From Vitellaria paradoxa (lineage: Eukaryota > Streptophyta > Magnoliopsida > Ericales > Sapotaceae), in the NCBI GenBank assembly GCA_019916065.1, contig CM034239.1:35426419-35490418 (forward strand): DNA of 64,000 nucleotides, given 5' to 3'. The notes under the pieces are model-generated. The model was not told the DNA's origin and did no database searches. It saw only the letters and a list, made by a program, of their open reading frames with translations. Shown here one piece after another: positions 59,709 through 64,000 of the stretch. Numbering within the stretch: the first letter of the stretch is position 1; the number at the start of each line of letters is the position of its first letter. Both the position numbers and the translations under genes were made by a program.

Positions 59709-60439
59709 AAAATAAAAAATGCTAAATATATATATTAAGCCAATTATTAAAAATACTAAATAAGAATAGTTCAATTATTAAAAAAAAAAAAATTGGGGCC
59801 AGCCCAACTTGCGTCAGCATTAAGCCGGCACTGCGCTTAATTTATGAACTTAAGCAAGTGAATGTATAGTTTTAAGATATTGATAGAACTCTTTTAATTC
59901 CACTCTATACTTTGGATTAAATGATATGTGAATTTCGCTTTAATTTTGACTTATTGTTTTTAAATTATTATGTTCAAACACCAGTTCACATCATCAATAT
60001 CCAGGAAGTAACAAGTTCATATATAAGTCTAGCCTGCATTGAGCGTTTCTTTTCAGTTCCGGTACATGTAGTCTTCCCAAAAGCCCGAAGCCTTTCTCAG
60101 CCCAACAACTTAAAATTTATGCACTTGAATTTGATAGTTGCGATTTTATTTCAACTTTTGCACTTTAAGACTAATTATTTAGGAAAAATAACTTAAATAT
60201 AAATATTTAATATGAATTTTAATTTGAAATGAAATAGTGACCATGACGCATGATGATAGATTTGATTAAATTAAAATAATTATGTAAAAATAATTATTTA
60301 AAACACTTGGCATTAATATAAAAGCAAAAATCACTAGTATCCTTGAAAGTCAAAAACTTGTCTTTACACATCCTATAATTTAAACTAAAATAAGAAACGT
60401 CAACAAAAATCGTTAAACATAATAATTTTGACTCTTAGT

Positions 60440-60885
60440 TAGGGGTGGAAAATCAAGTTATTCACAAGCTATTCGAGTTCGACTCGAAAAAAACTTAGCT
60501 CAAGACTAAAATGAGTTCGAATCGAATTTGATTTGTGACTCGTTTAGATTCGAACTCGAACTCGAGTTTGGAAAAACTCAGATCTAAAGCTCGCAAGCAG
60601 AATCGATAAAATAATATACATATATATAATAATATCTTTATTTTTTAATAATATTTTTATTATAATATTTTATTTATTATATTTTAAAATAAAACAACAT
60701 CATTGGGTTTAATTGAGTTATTCACGAGTCAAGCTCGAGTTAGAATTTTTCTTTATCGAATCGAGCTTTAAACTCGAGCTCGAGCCTATATAAATATTCA
60801 AATCGAGCTTAAGCTCGATTTAGAAAACTCAAGCCAAGTTCGAATAAATTAAAACTCGACTTGATTAGACTCGTTTCTACCTCTA
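60440..60885. mobile_element. hAT-type MITE
   Basis: The left end TAGGGGTGGAAAATCAAG and the right end CTCGTTTCTACCTCTA are inverted copies. The flanks CTCTTAGT (60432-60439) and CTCCTTGT (60886-60893) match at 6 of 8 positions, consistent with an aged 8-bp target duplication. The interior is full of GAACTCGAGCTCG-type words, as in the element at 8831-9138. No transposase is present. Confidence 0.7.
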
Positions 60886-61130
60886 CTCCTTGTTAACTTT
60901 AAAAATATATTATCACCTCCAACATTATACATTTCTTATACTTGTACTCCCTTGATTTTATTTAACTTTCACTGTATATTTCTTACTTTTCGCTGAAAAT
61001 TTTAATATCACTTATGATTTTACTTTAAAATTAAGTATGATTATAAAAAATATAATTCTTAAATTTAAGAACATGTCAAATGTTCTCTCTTTTTATAATA
61101 ATATTGATAATATTTTTGTTGTGACAATTC

Positions 61131-61638
61131 TGTAATTGAGAGTTTAATATAATAACAAAGTATGAAAAATAATTATGGGCAAGTAATGATGAATAATTGC
61201 AACACACAAAGGCACAATGAATTACATAGTTTAGCGTAATGCCTACGTTCATGAGCGAAGATAAGAGTAGTTTACTACGACAAAATGAGAATACAAAAAT
61301 AAGAAAGATACAAAATATTTCGGTACCAAAATTAAGACAATACCCAAAATATATTACACATACAAAACTAACACTTAGTCTTTTCTTTCACACCTCTTTA
61401 CACAAAGCAAAATTATTTTCTTTATTTTTTTTCTCTTTTTTCTTTCTCTTTGCACCCCTTCCTAATCTCCCAAGCTCTCTCTTTATATTTGACAATCAAC
61501 CAAATATAGCCAACCCAAACTTGGGTGATGAGTTGGATATCCAAAGAATGAATGGTTGTGAAAAGGTCAAGCCTTTATTCTTCGTCTTCTTGGTTGGAAT
61601 GAGTTGTCTCTTCCCAACGTGCGATTGCCAACTCAACA
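61131..61638 (-). repeat. 3' LTR of Copia B
   Basis: The LTR starts, on the minus strand, TGTTGAGTTGGCAATCG directly after the purine tract. The end near CTCTCAATTACA (61131) is inferred from the TG..CA rule, because the partner LTR is outside the window. It would be about 508 bp. Confidence 0.6.
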
Positions 61639-61932
61639 ATTCTCCCCCTCAATTCTATGTGTGGGTAGTCACAATCATCCCTTATCTTCTCCATAATGCC
61701 CTAGAAGGCATTTGAAATGCAATAGACACCAATCAAGTCCAAACAATGCCTAATCTTCTTAATAGGAACTGATTTAGTCAACATATCAGTCGAATTATTT
61801 GCCGCACCAATCTTCTGAATTCCAACGTGTCCTTGAGATATAATTTCTCAAATAAAATGATATCTAACATTAATGTACTTGGTCCTCTCATGATACATTT
61901 GATTTTTAGTCAAATGTATGGCACTTTAGCTA

Positions 61933-62232
61933 TCAAAATACTTCAGCAAGAATTTGTTTCAAACCTAATTCACCAAGCAAACCTTTTAACCAAATAGCTT
62001 CTTTTACTGCTTTAGTTATTGCCATATATTCTGCCTCTACAGTGGAAAAGGCAACTGTAGTCTGTAATGTTACTTTCCAACTAATGGCAGAACTTGAGAG
62101 ACTTAAGATATACCTTGTCAGAGATCTTCTCTTATCCAGATTAGCAGAATAATCTGAATCCACAAACCCAGTAGCAGTACTATTTGCATCACTATTATCA
62201 AATATTAGACTAATATCTATAGTGCCTCTCAA
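61933..62232 (-). pseudogene. Copia B RNase H
   Basis: An open segment of 99 codons with the Copia RNase H landmarks GFVDSDYS, SSAISWK and STVEAEYMA. Conserved acidic residues of the active site (DSD and the E of EAEY) are present. It lost its connection to the upstream reverse transcriptase through frame changes and stops near 62240-62430. Confidence 0.8.
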
Positions 62233-62434
62233 GAATCGAAATATCCATTTTGCAGCCTACCAGTGAACCTTACCAAGACTGGCTATGTATCTGCTCATTA
62301 CAATAATTGCATGTGAAATATTCAAACGAGTATATACTATAACATACACGAGGCTTCTAATTGCAATAACATATGGCACACGAGATATGTTTATTTCTTA
62401 TTCTCCAAACTATAGTGACATGGCCATGGAAAGC

Positions 62435-62755
62435 TTAAAATGAGTACTCAAACTGTGGTGACACGGCAAGTGGAGTACTCACAAGCTTAGAGTTTTGCAT
62501 ACCAAAATATTCAAGTACTTTCTCAATCTCCTTTTTTTGTGGTAAGTACAACTTTCTTTCTTTTCTATGCTTGTGAATTTCTATACCAAAAATCTTCTTC
62601 GCTAGACCTAAATCTTTCATTTCAAACTCACCACTAAGTTGATCCCTAAACTTGATGATCTCAGACATGTCCTTTGTAGTAATGAGCATGTCATCAACAT
62701 ACATTAACAAATATACAAAAAAATATCTACGAGCGTTTTGAAGTAGACACAACAA
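62435..62755 (-). pseudogene. Copia B reverse transcriptase, central part
   Basis: The YVDDML catalytic motif, FEMKDLG and IFGIEI, the usual landmarks of Copia reverse transcriptase, are present in one open stretch. Upstream sequence up to 63119 continues the domain in broken frames. Non-functional in its present state. Confidence 0.85.
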
Positions 62756-63119
62756 TCATGCTTACTTCTAAAGTAACTATGCTTAGTCATGAATGTGTCA
62801 AACCGCTTATACTACTGTCTAAGTGATTGTTTCAGGCTATACAAGGATTTTTTCAATAAGCAAACATAGTCCTCTTTTCCTGTAACAACAAACCTTCTGG
62901 TTGATGTATGTAAATCTAATCTTCAAGCTTACCATTTAAGAAGGCTCTTTTAACATCAAGCTGTTTAAGCTCCAAATCAAACATGGCAACCATAGCAAGT
63001 AACATGCAAATAGAGCTGTACTTCACAACTAGTAAGAATACTTCATTGAAGTCCCTACTTTCCTTTTGACTATAGCTATTTGCCACTAAGCATGCCTTAC
63101 ACCTTGCATCTTGTATTCT

Positions 63120-64000
63120 TGTAATAACCTGAATTTTTCTTTTTCTTTTTTTTCTCTTAATTAATTTGCTTAAGTGTGGCGGTGATATTTATTATAATAA
63201 AAATCTAGAAAATTGAGGATTTAAAAAATTTTTGAAATGATAAAATTAGTTAGAAAGATTTTCGGATTTAATTTCACCCTATGTGGGAGTTTAATGTAGA
63301 ATTTCTAAAGTTTTATCTAAACAATTCCTAGCCCAATTACCTATTTGGTTCAACCCAAGCCCATTAACCCATGAGTCAACCCTTTCTTTGACTCACCTCA
63401 ACTCACTTTATCACTCACTGAGTTGACTCATGAATAGTAACTCTCAATCATTTCCTAACAAACTTCATTTTCCATCCATCCATCCTTTCATACATCTCTC
63501 ACATCTCTCAAATTATTTAGTTAATTAGTCAAAAGAAGACCCTACATTAATGACATTAAAGTATCTTTTAAATTATTTGTTTAATTAGTCAAAAAAGCTA
63601 GCATGATTCTCGGATCATGCCACCCATTTTATACAACTCCATCCATCCTCCAATGCCTCTCTTAAATTATTTGGTTAGATTGTCAAAAAGCAAGCATGAT
63701 TCTTGGATCATACTACCTATTGTATAGGCATAATCCTACTCTAGTGGCTTTAAAGCATGGAAGTAGAGGTTATTTTCTCCACCGACACTTTCTCTACACT
63801 CCTATGACTTCTTATAAATTTGTGTGTTTTCAAAGAGAAAAAAATAAGAGAAAAATAAAATTTATTATCAAGTGTTGGTTAGAGATTCGATGTTACTCGG
63901 AGGAAGAAGAAAAGGTTAAAGCTTTCCAGTTCGGTTGGTGTTCAAGGCTAAACTCCTTTTTCCTTCTCAGACTTGGTCACCAATATCTTCATTGAGGTAG
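63120..64000. mobile_element. Second, inverted copy of the long LTR (runs off the window)
   Basis: The sequence starts TGTAATAACCTGAATTTTT and is the inverted counterpart of 51898-52846, the last part of the 3.72-kb solo LTR. Alignment reaches the window edge. It interrupts Copia B. Whether this is a solo LTR or part of a full element cannot be seen here. Confidence 0.85.

Larger units (their letters stand above)
61131..63119 (-). mobile_element. Copia-type element, 3' portion (Copia B)
   Basis: On the minus strand, reverse transcriptase runs from 63119 down to about 62400, with its catalytic YVDD in the segment 62755-62435. RNase H is at 62232-61933 (a GFVDSDYSANLDKRRS block and VAFSTVEAEYMA). 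The conserved Copia C-terminus follows to about 61715. A purine tract (GAGGGGGAGAAT on the minus strand, 61650-61639) precedes the 3' LTR. The reverse transcriptase begins abruptly at 63119, where another element's LTR is inserted; gag and integrase would lie beyond the window. Frames are broken. Confidence 0.85.

Noticed and set aside
61239..61715. A 158-codon open frame on the plus strand
   Set aside because: It is antisense to the 3' LTR of Copia B and its purine tract, and its translation is dominated by Phe/Leu from T runs.
1..64000. CRISPR arrays, rRNA genes, bacterial operons or integrated organelle DNA
   Set aside because: No regularly spaced short repeats, rRNA motifs or organellar gene blocks were seen; the content is typical plant nuclear DNA.

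Overview
The window is nuclear DNA of a flowering plant, most likely a eudicot. The evidence is genes with many GT..AG introns in an AT-rich background, a chloroplast ADP-glucose pyrophosphorylase small-subunit gene, an F-box/F-box-associated gene of the plant CPR1-like type, and dense plant LTR retrotransposons, Helitrons, hAT elements, MITEs and tRNA-derived SINEs. No bacterial, organellar or CRISPR features are present. The species cannot be named from the sequence.

Layout. (1) 1955-15074 (+): a 22-exon gene for a plant-conserved protein of about 1,204 residues and unknown function. Its introns hold MITEs, a G-rich tract and several tandem duplications. (2) 18550-19973 (-): a decayed F-box gene with one in-frame stop and two frame changes. 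(3) 22648-31416 (-): a Copia-type element whose leader contains a Helitron, which itself contains a hAT element with a perfect 8-bp target duplication. (4) 31417-34900: AT-rich intergenic DNA. (5) 34942-42306 (-): the 9-exon AGPase small-subunit gene, complete except for one extra base in exon 6. (6) 42770-44820: a nested inverted-repeat element. (7) 45478-55582 (+): a degenerate Gypsy element split inside its reverse transcriptase by a 4,800-bp Helitron insertion; that Helitron contains a 3.72-kb solo LTR flanked by GTTTT, and the LTR contains two SINE-like units. (8) 55583-61130: AT-rich DNA with MITEs. (9) 61131-63119 (-): the 3' part of a second Copia element, cut by a second, inverted copy of the same long LTR, which runs off the window.

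How the genes relate. The three host genes show no functional linkage. AGPase makes ADP-glucose for starch in plastids; F-box proteins select targets for ubiquitination; the large gene has no function I can assign. All three carry single-base indels in otherwise conserved coding sequence: three deletions in the large gene, one insertion in AGPase, and two frame changes plus a stop in the F-box gene. Either the assembly carries uncorrected indel errors, which I favour for the two well-preserved genes, or all three are recent pseudogenes.

I found no convincing new biological system. The most informative structures are the two nested transposon stacks, which can be resolved to the base through target-site duplications and share one Helitron family; the perfect 106-bp duplication that copies a splice donor; and the nested palindrome next to the AGPase promoter.
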